In this document: in pieces, positions 1 through 10,266 of the stretch
Layout: each line of letters starts with the position of its first letter
How positions within the stretch are numbered: position 1 is the stretch's first letter
Assembly: GCF_029227915.1 (NCBI RefSeq)
Contig: NC_079878.1
Coordinates: 12,710,001 to 12,774,000 of the forward strand
From: Hydractinia symbiolongicarpus
Lineage: Eukaryota > Cnidaria > Hydrozoa > Anthoathecata > Hydractiniidae
DNA: 64,000 nucleotides
Direction of reading: 5' to 3'
The notes under the pieces: model-generated
The model's database searches: none
Told to the model about the DNA's origin: nothing
The model's input: the letters and a program-made list of their open reading frames with translations, nothing else
Made by a program: the position numbers and the translations under genes

Positions 1-798
1 CAGCATGCTGGTGTCACCATCAGAGATCCCGCAATAAAATAATTGATGTAGTAATCATTATCAATGAAACAACATCACATATCGAATATATATTCTTAGT
101 TTAAAAGTTTCAAAATATTTGTTAGCGAACCAACTATTTACACATTTTTAGCATTTTTTAAGTGTCTTTGGGAAGTTCTGTTGACACAGAAGGTTATATT
201 GCTTATAAATATAATTTACTTATGCGCGAATAAAATGTAAGAGTATATAGAGTTTTCATTTTTTTATAAACTGAGCCGGCGTCGTGGTGGCTCGCTCAAC
301 TATTTTGCTTTTTTGTTGTTGCTGTCGTGGGTAAGGCGCATTGTTTAATTTCACGACTGTTCTTTCAAAAATTTTATAGAAAGATAAAAAGGTTAAGTGA
401 ACCAGTTTTTCAGAAATGTTAAAATATTTACATCTTCAAAAGCATCGACCGCTTTTAAAAAGTTACCTTCTAGAATGCCGAAAAATGAACTTTCCCGCCA
501 CGATTTAGTAATTTGAAACCAGCCTAAAGAGGTCCTTTTTAAGCGTTTGTTTCTTTTTTTGATAAAATTAGAAGAAAGAAAATCAAAAAATAAGATATGC
601 GTTTCTTATTTACAATTTTGATGACAACATTGATGACACCATTGACAAAATATATAACACACGTCATAGCATATTAATAAGATATAAAAACAAGAATCCT
701 AACGGCTAACAGCTCATACACTCAACAGCCGTAAAACGTCACTGACATTCTGTTACCAGCTCTTTCAAAAATTTTCCAATTGATTACATAATTATTTT
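1..798. other. AT-rich stretch without a recognised gene
   Basis: No open frame with recognisable protein content, RNA gene or clear repeat was found here. There are only short AT runs. Confidence 0.5.
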
Positions 799-1327
799 GA
801 TACATTTGATATGCGACCCACTGTTCGCTATTCACATGGTACTCAAAGAATCTTTAAGATAAAATTGATCTATTTTCTCAAACGCCTTGTATTGGTCATA
901 GCTCATCTCGCTGTCATCTTCCATTTCATCGTCTTGGAGATAAAGTTCTCTCTGTGCTTTTGAAATTTCACAATAACTCGCCTATCTCAACTTCGCTTCT
1001 TGGGTGGCGTTTTTGAACTACCCTGCATGTATGTTTATGCCGCAAAAGTTCATAAAAAGAACATACGAGAAATATAGAAAAAGAACAAAAAAGAGCATTT
1101 TAAAAATGTTCTTTTTTTCTTTAAAACCTACAAATAGGGATGTTTTTGATTGAATACTTTTGATATGCGACTCACTGTTCTCTGTTCTCTGTTCACATGG
1201 TACTTCAGTTTAGAAAAAGACAGGCGTTTTATCCCGCATGCATGTTTACACTCCAATGTTCATGAAAAGAACATACGAAAAATATAGAAGAACAAAGCTT
1301 ACAAATAGGGGTGTTTGTGATTGAATA
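799..1327. repeat. Two diverged direct copies of a non-coding unit
   Basis: The block opening near 799 (TTTGATATGCGACCCACTG, then TTCACATGGTACT) recurs near 1157 with few changes. The block near 1024 (GCATGTATGTTTATG, then AAGAACATACGAGAAATATAG and AAATAGGGATGTTT) recurs near 1238. The two copies cover about 799-1152 and 1153-1327. The first has about 180 extra bases in the middle. That extra part has a minus-strand open run of about 45 codons, rich in Asp/Glu (about 840-975), which could be an old exon fragment but is not recognised. Confidence 0.6.
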
Positions 1328-1723
1328 TCCCTCGCACATACCCCGTCAAAAATAAGAAACTTGTTAAGAAAAGGCGAAATGACATCGGCATCTTTACTTT
1401 AATTTTCAGTTTGCGTGGTTTCGTATAAAAAACGTGCAATCTAGTATTTCCAGCACATTCACGAAATATGGCGTGTTTTACGTTATAAGTTTCTACCTCT
1501 TGAGAATAAGGCTTTATTTAAATTTTTATAGTACAAGTTGACATATTTATATTCATCTAAAAATTAAAATGTTGCCAGAAAAATAAATTACGTTGTTTTA
1601 TCACTATGTTTTATCTGTAATAATTTCAATATCGTAATCAGGACCAGAGAAAATTTTAATTCTTTTTGATCTGTTAAAATGCACTAACACAGACCTTCTT
1701 TGAAGTTCACGTTTTTTGAAACA

Positions 1724-1844
1724 TAGTCGTTAGCCCGTGGAAAAATCCACGGGTACACCCGTGGCAGCTAAGCTACCATTTTGCGTGACAGACAAACAGA
1801 CGGACGGACGGACGGACGTGGATTTTTCCACGGGCTAACGACTA
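1724..1844. mobile_element. 121-bp MITE with perfect 28-bp inverted ends and a GACG tandem core
   Basis: The left arm 1724-1751 and right arm 1817-1844 are perfect reverse complements, starting TAGTCGTTAGCCCGTGG. Each arm contains its own small palindrome (CCGTGG AAAAA TCCACGG in part). The core holds AGCTACCATTTTGCGTGACAG followed by a run of GACGGACG units. Related copies lie near 20928 and 47719 in this window, so it is a dispersed family. There is no coding capacity, so it would have to be mobilised in trans. Confidence 0.7.
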
Positions 1845-4075
1845 GTACCGTCAAAGGCTTAAAGTAAATAGATCGATGATTGTCATGTGGCTAAAAAGAT
1901 ATAAAATAACAAGCTATATAGTTTAAACAAAGTATATAAAGTAAAAGAAAGCATAAAAAAGAAGTAGTAACAGGGCCATAAAATTGTTGCGGCTACCTTG
2001 ACCTTCTTTATCTTTAGTTTTTTGTGGTTTCGCCTTTCGTTTATTGCGAAAAAGCTATTATGCATGCGTACGAAGCTAAAGCTGCGCTATTCCTATAACC
2101 ACGATACAAAAAAAACTGTGTAAGCTCTAAGAAATGACATTGCAGTTTTAAATCTCATTCTGGGTGCGTCCTTTGACATGACATGCCCATGTAAACTGAT
2201 ATTCTTAACTCTTAAAGGACTCTTTTTGGTCAAGACATAATCAGGTTTTCGAAACTTGAGCCACGACTGATCGTCTGACGGTTCAAACTTTGTGTAGCCC
2301 GAAATTGCATCACGAATTATTTCGCGATAACTGCAGGTGAACACATTTAGCGATAAAATACGACGCAAAATCAGTAATCTATCGCGTAATATTTTTTCCC
2401 GATGGAGAATGTAAACCTTTTCATTTTCAAGGGGAAATATTTTTTGTAACAACTGGTATTTTTTAAACATCAGAAAAATGCCGTTGATGTTTCTTGATCT
2501 TTCGATGTTTATAAAAAGATTTATTGCAAAATGAATCAAAGGTAGCCTTTACATGGACCAGATTTATGAGATTCACCGAAAATAAAATTCAAACTGCCAT
2601 AAAATGTCGTTGTGTTTACATGGAGTTCTTCATATCGGAGTTTTGTGTGAAGTGCGCATGCGCCATAACTTTTTGAACATGCGCAATAGCATTTTATACA
2701 AACGCAAAGTTTTATTAGGTAAATCGTGCTTACATGAAATTTTTAGGAGTGAACATTTATAAAGACTAGATAAGAGACCGAAATGTAGTTTTTATTTTTT
2801 TTCACGAAAGAAAATTTATGTAAAGGCATCATAAATTCGCTCAATATTGTGTGATGTGCTGTTACGTCGTAAGCGAAGCCAAACTTTTTACTGTTGCGGT
2901 TGAACCGATCGTGTATTTCCGCCTTAAAGTGAACGTTAACCCAAACAAAGTCAACAATTTTCTTATTGTTTTATTCTTCTAACAGGAAATTTAACGCACA
3001 TTTTCTCGCTCAAAATATCGACTCCCTTAACTCCCTTGTTCAGAATGTTGTTTCCGTAAAAAGAAAACTGCAAGATTCAGTCTAAATAAATACAAATTAT
3101 AGACTTTTTCCCTATCTATTTTTGATAATTGTTTTGGGTACTTGTTTTAACTGCCCTGTCCTTGAAGTTAAAAAGATACTTGTATAAAGTGGGTTAGATT
3201 ATTTTTTTATATGTTGAGTAAGATGATTGTTTTTCTCCTCTGGAAATGTTTTTCTTTCTTGCATTTGTTCGACATTTTTGATATAACCCAATCATATTGA
3301 ATATTATAGGTATTATCATTTCATGAATAAGCGAGTTAATTCTAGCATACGTTTTGATAGGTACAGTTGTCATCGACGGGCTATTATCGAAATCGTCTTT
3401 GACTATTTACTAGTTGAGGCTAGTAGGTTAAGGAGATAATTAGAGAATCGAAATCACCAATCAAATCTCAGTATACTACGTAGCGTGTTTTTAGATTAAC
3501 ACAGGAGCTATATTATATGCTCTTTTAAAACCCGACGAAGTATGTTATTGATCTTTGGTATATATGACATGTACGCTGTTGCTACTGGTTTACTTCTGCA
3601 TTCTTCGTAACCGTTCTTGTCAGTTCTGTTCCTGATTTTTTTTCAACCTTTTTAATGCTTTGTCTCGAGTACCTGTATTCACTGAAGCCGTTGTTTTTGT
3701 GAAACAATTCTTTCCTTCGATCATTTTCACCATTTATAACAACAGTTACACTACCCAGTAATGAGGACACTACCGTAATTATTCTAATTTAACGCGCCGG
3801 TAAAAATAATTATTTTAACCGCCCCGCGAAAAATAATTAGAAGCGATAAATTACAAACTTTTGAGCACGGTCAACCCGCGTTAATAATTACAGGCAAATA
3901 AACTAATCCGTTCAAAATAAGAAACATTTTTACGCTATCTTTGCAGGACAATTGACGATTAGATTTGTGACTGAGATATTGATCATTGTATGTTTGTTAC
4001 TGATACGGATACGTTACCACTGTCGCGGGACACTAAAGTGTGTAAAAAAAAGGAAACGTACCGTTCCTCTCGTTT
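1845..4075. other. Intergenic stretch, no supported gene
   Basis: Short open frames occur (for example minus strand 2093-2539 and 3582-3770), but none shows a recognisable domain, a good start or splice partners. The sequence is AT-rich and otherwise featureless to the eye. Confidence 0.4.
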
Positions 4076-4790
4076 TCAATTGTAAATTGAATTATCGGGT
4101 GTAAATGATATTAAATTGTTCATGAAATGCGTTTTTTTGTTCGTTTTGTTTGTGTTTTTTTTATTTATTAAGAATACGTCATCCATAAATCTTTTCAAAA
4201 CGCTGGGAGCGTGATCTTCAGTTGATAAAGTTGTAGTCTCATAAGCCTGCATAAATATTTCAGCTCCCACAGAGGAAGTTGGGACACCCATAGCCGCACC
4301 GTCAGTTTGTGTGAAGAAGTTACGGTCAAGAAAATACTATGTTTTTATAGGCACAACTTCAATCAGGGACATTAGTTTGTCAATAGGGATACGTGTGTTG
4401 TTCTTATACACATCAAATTTAGAATACAATCTATCATCGATGTTATTGCCTTTATTAAAACGTATAAAGATATCCATTGTGTCACGATTGATAGTTGCTG
4501 ATGAATCTCGCTTGAAGCGTGCGTATGGACTGTTGTTAATATGGTCATAACATTTATCTAGATAATCCTTCTTGTATAAAATGACTTTCGTTCGGCCTTT
4601 ATCCGCTGTCAAGATCATAATATCATTATCCTTTGTCAATGTAGACAGTATGATGTGTCTTTGTTTCGGCATGTTGTACTTTGGGACTTTTACATTGTGT
4701 AAAGTCGGGCTAATTTTCGCAAGGACAATGTCTGCTTCCTCCTTTGAAAATACTTTTAGCCTGTTACACACTGGTAACAAATTTCTTTAG
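4076..4790 (-). pseudogene. Decayed Penelope-like element reverse transcriptase fragment
   Basis: Two pieces of one reverse transcriptase lie in order on the minus strand. The upstream piece (about 4780-4337) carries the N-terminal hallmark ILTADKGRTKVILYKKDYL, close to the ADKG..VV..K.DY block of Penelope-like elements. The downstream piece (about 4340-4076) carries FFTQTDGAAMGVPTSS and then the catalytic-type block RFMDDVFLI, corresponding to the G..MG.P.S and (Y/F)xDD motifs. The intervening palm segment is missing: only some 45 bases separate the pieces, where well over 100 residues would be expected, so there is an internal deletion plus a frame change. No GIY-YIG endonuclease end was seen downstream. 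It is a dead copy. Confidence 0.7.
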
Positions 4791-5000
4791 TTGGCAAATC
4801 TGTTGGAGCTGGTTGGTTGATTTCAACCCTGTAATTATCGCTTTAACTAATAAAAGCCAAAGATTTTGACCATTACGATCATTGCCTGTCGATGACAGTC
4901 GCCTGTTCATGACATGTTAATATGTATACTAAGCTGTAGTTTTATTTATTTTAAAGGATCGAATCATTTAATACCAACGATGTATAAGTATCTTAATAGG

Positions 5001-5122
5001 TCATCTTCATCCCCAGGGATTTGTTGCTTATGGCAAAGCCGCTAGCGCTTACTTGACGCCTAAAAAAGATTTTGTCCCTCGCCTTGATGTTAAAAAGGCA
5101 AAAATCCCTGGGGAAACCCCTG
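5001..5122. repeat. Foldback repeat copy (CCCCAGGG family)
   Basis: The left end CATCCCCAGGGATTTG and right end AAAATCCCTGGGGAAAC form imperfect inverted termini. The interior contains GCTAGCGCTTACTT, the reverse complement of a block in the copy near 27650. It belongs to the same dispersed family as 5707, 18611, 27650 and 37391. Confidence 0.55.
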
Positions 5123-5706
5123 AAAATCCAGGGTGGTGAACTTTCTCTCCTTCTGCGTTTACCTCCTTTCTTTCTCAATTCTAGTTTTCACTGTTTTAAA
5201 AAATGTATCCTCTTTAAACATTAGCCTGACATTGGTTGTGGGAAAGTCAGCTGTCTGCAAATATCATACGGCGTGTCAGAACCTCAACAGATGGAAAGGG
5301 AAGAGGATACAGTTCCTTACGATCTCAAAACTGGTCAAGATTGATTTTGTTGTTTCCTGGAAAGATATTGTACAGGAAAGAACTTTTATTTTCATATTTA
5401 TGATGTATTTTCGTTTTCAAAAAGTTTAAAATTAGTGATTAATAAATAATTAATAAGGAACAGATGTTGTTTTTTCCTTCCGTGACAGAGGGAAGCTTAT
5501 TAAAAATTTGTGTGTGTTAGAGAATAAGGGAACAATAACTTCAGTTTTGGATGCTGTTGAGAATTGTTGACCAAAAGATTGTGCTAGCAGAAATAACAGC
5601 AATCCTTGGGTACATCAACTCTTCCTCCATCATGAAGAAAAATTTGAAAGTGAATACTTTTCAAAACAAACGTTGTATTTTAAATATACACAAAACACGA
5701 TACACC

Positions 5707-5799
5707 CAACCTCCTCCCCAGGCCATCTTGTATCTTTTCTAACATGGCAATGCCGGTAGTCACGCCGTCCTGATATAAAAAAGAGGCCCTGGGAACGAT
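5707..5799. repeat. Foldback repeat copy (CCCCAGG family), diverged
   Basis: It starts CAACCTCCTCCCCAGGCC and ends GGCCCTGGGAACGA, imperfect inverted ends matching the perfect hairpin at 18611-18722. The interior is unrelated to that copy. Confidence 0.45.
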
Positions 5800-6191
5800 A
5801 AAACCTTGTTTCGCGCCAGCGATATAATTTTGCGACATGTTTTTCGCAATAACAAAATCATTTCAAGTGAGCACACAGCTTTATGGGTTAACGTATTGTT
5901 CGGTTAATGGATTAAAATAATTTAGGATTAAATTATTTTTTATTCACTTTGTTCAACCAAAAAAAAAGAGCCTTATTGTCTACGTAATCTCTTCAAGACT
6001 TATGACACTATTCGAGAAATAAAATTTAGTGAGTAGAGTTATCTTCGGTATTCTGAGTGGAGTCGTCTTCGGTATTCGTACGTATTTACAATTCCTAATT
6101 TACTCAATATTATATAATTACAACACAACTCAGTTTACAACAACAACAATTTTCTTACGGACTTTCCGTCTATACTTCTTAATAGTGCCAC

Positions 6192-6246
6192 AATTCCCCG
6201 TTCCCTCTATACGGCTAATTCGCAATGCATTATGGTAGTTGTATTC
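6192..6246 (+). repeat. Left 55-bp terminal inverted repeat
   Basis: It is identical over 55 bases to the reverse complement of 9841-9895. The ATG at 6232, in frame with the transposase, lies inside the repeat. Since the same bases exist in the other terminus, that ATG is probably not the translation start. Confidence 0.95.
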
Positions 6247-6282
6247 CGCGAAAACGTAAACAAACCATTCGTAGTAACAAAA

Positions 6283-7854
6283 ATGGCCGAACAAGTACAC
6301 TTCATCCTTAATTCTACTCAAAACCAAAGCGATATACAAAATTCTAATCAAGACAACAGTTTTTTTCAAAACTTGGGCTCTCCTGCAAGCATTGGCTCAA
6401 ACTTTTCATCAAGTTCAAGCTTTTTATTGCAAGCTAAAAGTAAAGGAGGAGGGATAACTTGCTGTGTACCTCTCTGTCAAAACAACTCAAAGAAGAATCC
6501 AGACTTATCTTTTTATGTCATTCCTAAAGACTCAGAGCTTCGAAAGAAATGGCTTTTTATGATCAGTAGAAAGGATTTTGTACCTTCTACATCGCATAGA
6601 GTTTGCTCTGTTCATTTCACTGGTGGAAAGAAGACATATATGAACAATGTTCCCACAATAGTCCCAAAAACTATCAAACCAACAGCTAGCAAACCAAGAA
6701 AAACTCTCAACAGTACAAACTGTAAATTGCAACTATTTTCTCCTGTGAGGGCTACGACAAATGACATTGCTGCAGAATTATCTGTGGAGGAAGAGTTAAA
6801 ACAAGAGTTGGAAAAATTGAGAGCCGAAATTAGTTGTATGAGAATTCATGAAAAGGAACTTGATCAAACTATTGAAAAACAACAAGCCACTATAAGTGAC
6901 ATAGCATTTTCAATTGACCGGTTTAAACACAATGAAGCACACTTTAAGTTTTATACCGGATTCGAATCTTATAAATTATTCAAAGCAGTTTTAGAATATT
7001 TACAACCAGCTGCAAATAAACTAATATATTGGGGTTCAAATACTAACACTGAAAATACAAAAAATATAAACTCTACAAAACGAGGCCGATCACGATCATT
7101 GAGCGCAGAAGAAGAATTCTTTATGATACTGGTTCGAATTCGATGTGGACTTTTGTTAGAAGATATGGCTGTTCGATTTAATATGTCGACAAGTCACATA
7201 AGCAGAATATTGATTACATGGACAGATTTTTTACATTCACAATTCCGTATGCTTCCAATATGGGCTTCAAAAGAAACAGTACAAAATAGAATGCCGAAAT
7301 GTTTTCAAAAAAGTTACCCAAATACCCGTGTCATATTAGATTGTACAGAAGTATTTGTGGAAATGCCTACGTCATATCGCACACAGTCCAGTACCTTTTC
7401 AAATTACAAACACCATAATACAGCAAAAGGATTAGTCGGAATAGCTCCTGATGGATCAGTGACATTTGTCTCTGATTTGTATGGTGGACGCTTTTCGGAT
7501 AAACGAATAACAAAAGATAGTGGTATATACGATTTGCTAGAGCCTGGGGATTCTGTGATGGCTGATAGAGGATTTGAGCTCGAGGAAGATTTACCTGATG
7601 GAGTAACATTAAATATTCCACCATTTTTAGATGGAAAACCTCAGCTAAGTTTATTAGAGGAAAACGAAACTAGAAGAATAGCATCTGTACGTGTACATGT
7701 CGAACGAGCAATCGAACGTATAAAAAATTACCGAATTTTACAAACAGTTTTCAAACTATCAATGGCTGCTGAACTCAATAAGATATGGGTTATTTGTTGT
7801 TATTTAGTTAATTTTTTACCACAGTTGGTACCAGATGTAAATACGAATGACTAA
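6283..7854 (+). CDS. THAP-domain DDE transposase (DDE_Tnp_4, ISL2EU/Harbinger-like)
   Basis: This is the presumed transposase that cuts and joins the element's own ends. From the ATG at 6283 (context AAAATGG) it is 523 residues. An upstream in-frame ATG at 6232 lies within the terminal repeat and is less likely. Residues about 60-125 form a C2CH THAP zinc finger: C60/C61 and C65, C108-x2-H111 in VCSVHF, then NVPTIVP, the usual AVPTIF-like end. Residues about 165-215 are a predicted coiled coil (EELKQELEKL). A helix-turn-helix-like stretch (DMAVRFNMSTSHISRIL) precedes the catalytic core. The acidic triad is visible as D353 (VILDCTEVF), D428 (SVMADRGF) and E474 (VHVERAIERIKNYRIL). There are no stops or frameshifts. 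THAP probably binds the ends, by analogy with other THAP transposases (inference). Confidence 0.93.
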   Translation: MAEQVHFILNSTQNQSDIQNSNQDNSFFQNLGSPASIGSNFSSSSSFLLQAKSKGGGITCCVPLCQNNSKKNPDLSFYVIPKDSELRKKWLFMISRKDFVPSTSHRVCSVHFTGGKKTYMNNVPTIVPKTIKPTASKPRKTLNSTNCKLQLFSPVRATTNDIAAELSVEEELKQELEKLRAEISCMRIHEKELDQTIEKQQATISDIAFSIDRFKHNEAHFKFYTGFESYKLFKAVLEYLQPAANKLIYWGSNTNTENTKNINSTKRGRSRSLSAEEEFFMILVRIRCGLLLEDMAVRFNMSTSHISRILITWTDFLHSQFRMLPIWASKETVQNRMPKCFQKSYPNTRVILDCTEVFVEMPTSYRTQSSTFSNYKHHNTAKGLVGIAPDGSVTFVSDLYGGRFSDKRITKDSGIYDLLEPGDSVMADRGFELEEDLPDGVTLNIPPFLDGKPQLSLLEENETRRIASVRVHVERAIERIKNYRILQTVFKLSMAAELNKIWVICCYLVNFLPQLVPDVNTND

Positions 7855-7942
7855 AAATTATAAACTTTCGTACACTATATATATATATATACTAGATCAT
7901 GAAATATAAAGACAAAACAATATTGTGAGGAAACAATTTTAT

Positions 7943-9631
7943 TTACTCACACTGTTGTTCTGTAATGTTGCTGTGCATGAAAGTGAAATAAAAGTGTGTT
8001 AGCTCAGGCAAAGTAATTCTGTTCCATTTTTCCTTTTGAAAAACTATTGTTTCCACATGTCGGTCAACTTTTGTATAAACAATAAAATCAATTTCATTGA
8101 CTTGTGTTACTGCCATCACACCTTGACATTGGTGAAAATAATTATGTCTTTCTTTGAGTTTTGGCTTGCCATTCGATATTTGTAAAAAAAAATTTTTATC
8201 TTTGCATGCGTCAGAAATAGAGCAATCCTTTTTTGAATATGGGCACTTCACCTCAATCAATCGAGCATTCCCATTCAAAGTTGTTGCGCCATCAGGACTT
8301 GCACCTAACCACGGCCATTTTGGATTAATAACGAAACCACATTTTTCGACTTCAATATTTTTCTCGGTTTGATACCAGTTTAGAGCATTAACTTCATTTT
8401 CTAAGCCCCATTTGCAGGCCTCTGATGTAAAGTTTTTATTTTTATTTAGACATTTTTGTAATATGCTTTTTGGATGTATATTTTTTCTTCTATTTATAAT
8501 AGATCCAAAATTGGATGATGTTATGCGTTTCTTTCTTTCTGTGTACCACATATCACATTTATACTGAGTACATGTGGATTTTTCTATGTCTCGAACTTGT
8601 TCGGCATTGACATGAATGAAATTGTTTACAAATGACTTTTGCTCATCTGATAACTCTGCTATTTCTGGTTCAAAGTCAAGAGCCTGCAAAAATAAATTAA
8701 CTGTCGGACGTAATTCAACTGTTTCACTGTTTGTCTGTTCAAAATTAAATTCTTTTATAGATGTGTCATAAAATGATGATGGTTTATAGTCATTTCCTTG
8801 TAATAAATATGCCATTGAAGTTCCTTGCCCTATTTCAAATAAGTCTGTCGCTAATTTTTTGACTTTTTCGGTTGAGGGCTCATGTGCAAACAGTGGTGTA
8901 GAACAAAATTTTCTATTTCCTGTGACCAACGGTCTTTTGCGACTTTCATTTGTGTCTTTCGTAAGGTCTGCTTTCTCGAATGCCATTGCAGAAAATTTTA
9001 TTGGTGCAGAATTTGCACTTTCTCCAGGTACATGCCATTTTTGTAACAAATCTGTGCATGTCTTGTCATCAGGGACAATTTTTAAGTCCAACTGTTTGTA
9101 TTCAACCAATTGAAATAGAACTGCTGCGACATGCTTACAGCATCCTCCTGCTCCAGCTTTACATAAACATTTCGCATACAAAATATCACCACTTCTTTGA
9201 CACAGGTGGACATAAACAGAATATTTTTCTCTTTTCATGGAAGCAGCTACAAAACATTTCACAAGAAAAGTTAATTTTTCAGCCATAACATTACTTTTAA
9301 CTCTCACTTTCTTCACGTAGCTCTCCTTGAATAGTTGGTATCCAAGAATTTTATGCTTTGTAGCACCCTTCGGCTTGCTATCACAGCTATTTCCAAGAAC
9401 TAAATATTGGTGAATTTTCTCCTGGGTGATCGAAGGCATAGCTGCAAGATCAGTTGACCATTGACTTATATCTTCGTGTGTTCTTTCCTCCACTTCTTCG
9501 TCCCTCTCGGCATTTGTTAATTCTTTAAAAACAGGTCTTGGTACCACACAAGAGCTTTGAGAAAAGCTAGGCCCAAGATCTGTAGAGCTTAAAATTATAT
9601 CTAAATCTGTATCCTTATTTATTACTTCCAT
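7943..9631 (-). CDS. SWIM zinc-finger and YqaJ-type nuclease protein of the transposon
   Basis: This is the second protein of the element, 562 residues from the first in-frame ATG (9629-9631). The open frame continues 13 codons upstream to a stop but has no other Met. The N-terminal part is acidic. Residues about 150-175 form a SWIM-type zinc finger (CLCKAGAGGCCKHV, CxCx(n)CxH). The C-terminal third, from about residue 358 (TERKKRITSSNFG), matches the YqaJ/lambda-exonuclease-like fold: WGLENEVNAL, WLGASPDG, IEVKCPYSKKD and YFHQCQGVM in order, which include the acidic and Lys residues expected for metal-dependent nuclease activity. It faces the transposase tail to tail. Its role in transposition is unknown; end processing is a guess. 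It is intact. Host YqaJ proteins are an alternative origin, but its position between the TIRs makes it part of the element. Confidence 0.88.
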   Translation of the reverse strand: MEVINKDTDLDIILSSTDLGPSFSQSSCVVPRPVFKELTNAERDEEVEERTHEDISQWSTDLAAMPSITQEKIHQYLVLGNSCDSKPKGATKHKILGYQLFKESYVKKVRVKSNVMAEKLTFLVKCFVAASMKREKYSVYVHLCQRSGDILYAKCLCKAGAGGCCKHVAAVLFQLVEYKQLDLKIVPDDKTCTDLLQKWHVPGESANSAPIKFSAMAFEKADLTKDTNESRKRPLVTGNRKFCSTPLFAHEPSTEKVKKLATDLFEIGQGTSMAYLLQGNDYKPSSFYDTSIKEFNFEQTNSETVELRPTVNLFLQALDFEPEIAELSDEQKSFVNNFIHVNAEQVRDIEKSTCTQYKCDMWYTERKKRITSSNFGSIINRRKNIHPKSILQKCLNKNKNFTSEACKWGLENEVNALNWYQTEKNIEVEKCGFVINPKWPWLGASPDGATTLNGNARLIEVKCPYSKKDCSISDACKDKNFFLQISNGKPKLKERHNYFHQCQGVMAVTQVNEIDFIVYTKVDRHVETIVFQKEKWNRITLPELTHFYFTFMHSNITEQQCE

Positions 9632-9840
9632 TTCGACTTCTTTCACTCCTAAAACCTCACTAACTAACAATATTTAAATGTTTACATCAATAACACGGGT
9701 TTTGGATAAGGGAGATAATGATTTTCTTGAGGAGATTTGAAAATTATCACAAACAATAACGGCTTTTTGTTATTATCGCCACAATAAAAAGAATGCTGTT
9801 ATTTATTTACAAACTCTCGCTTCTGGGAGGGAAAACTGTA

Positions 9841-9895
9841 GAATACAACTACCATAATGCATTGCGAATTAGCCGTATAGAGGGAACGGGGAATT
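9841..9895 (-). repeat. Right 55-bp terminal inverted repeat
   Basis: It is the perfect reverse complement of 6192-6246. Identity stops abruptly at 9841 on the inner side (CTACA against CGCGA) and at the AATT on the outer side, so both borders are clear. Confidence 0.95.
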
Positions 9896-10266
9896 CGTGT
9901 AAGCATTAAGACTTTGTTACCTTGCTGAGATTATACATTTGAGTGTTATACCGATTCCAGGATAAAAACTTTCGGTTATCCCGAGCCAAAGGGGATTCAC
10001 TTCTTCTATTTTTTCCGGAAGAAACCGTATAGGTAGGTATAAGATTCTATGTCACTCAGCCAATCTTACTTTTGGAGTAATTTCTTCAACTTACAGGGTC
10101 TCAACTTATGTCTATCCCGTACGATTAGAATTGACTTGTGAGTAAAAATGGGCGAGAAAGTTCTATTCAAGCATGCGCTATCAGGCGTTTGCGTAACTTG
10201 CCTTGATTACTACGAAAATAAGTTATGTTAATGAGGTCTTTAAAGTCTGTTTAATTGTTTATTGCC
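9896..10266. other. Spacer between transposon and methyltransferase gene
   Basis: No gene or repeat was recognised. It would contain the methyltransferase promoter, but no convincing TATA or initiator could be assigned. Confidence 0.4.

Larger units (their letters stand above)
6192..9895. mobile_element. Intact two-gene ISL2EU-like DNA transposon
   Basis: This 3.7-kb unit is bounded by perfect 55-bp terminal inverted repeats (6192-6246 and 9841-9895). It contains exactly two long open frames, convergent and 88 bp apart: a THAP plus DDE_Tnp_4-type transposase and a SWIM plus YqaJ-type nuclease protein. A DDE transposase paired with a YqaJ protein, rather than with the Myb-like protein of PIF/Harbinger, is the hallmark of the ISL2EU group as I know it. 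The termini read AATTCCCCGTTCCC. The outer AATT is present at both ends and is palindromic, so the duplicated target could be AT (the 2-bp size reported for this group) or AATT. Neither frame is broken and the TIRs are identical, which suggests a recent insertion and possibly a live autonomous copy. Confidence 0.9.

Noticed and set aside
2093-2539. Minus-strand 148-codon open frame
   Set aside because: It starts at TTG, has no recognisable domain, no splice partners and no repeat support.
6532-7624. Minus-strand frames within the transposase gene
   Set aside because: They are shadows of the intact transposase frame with no domain content.
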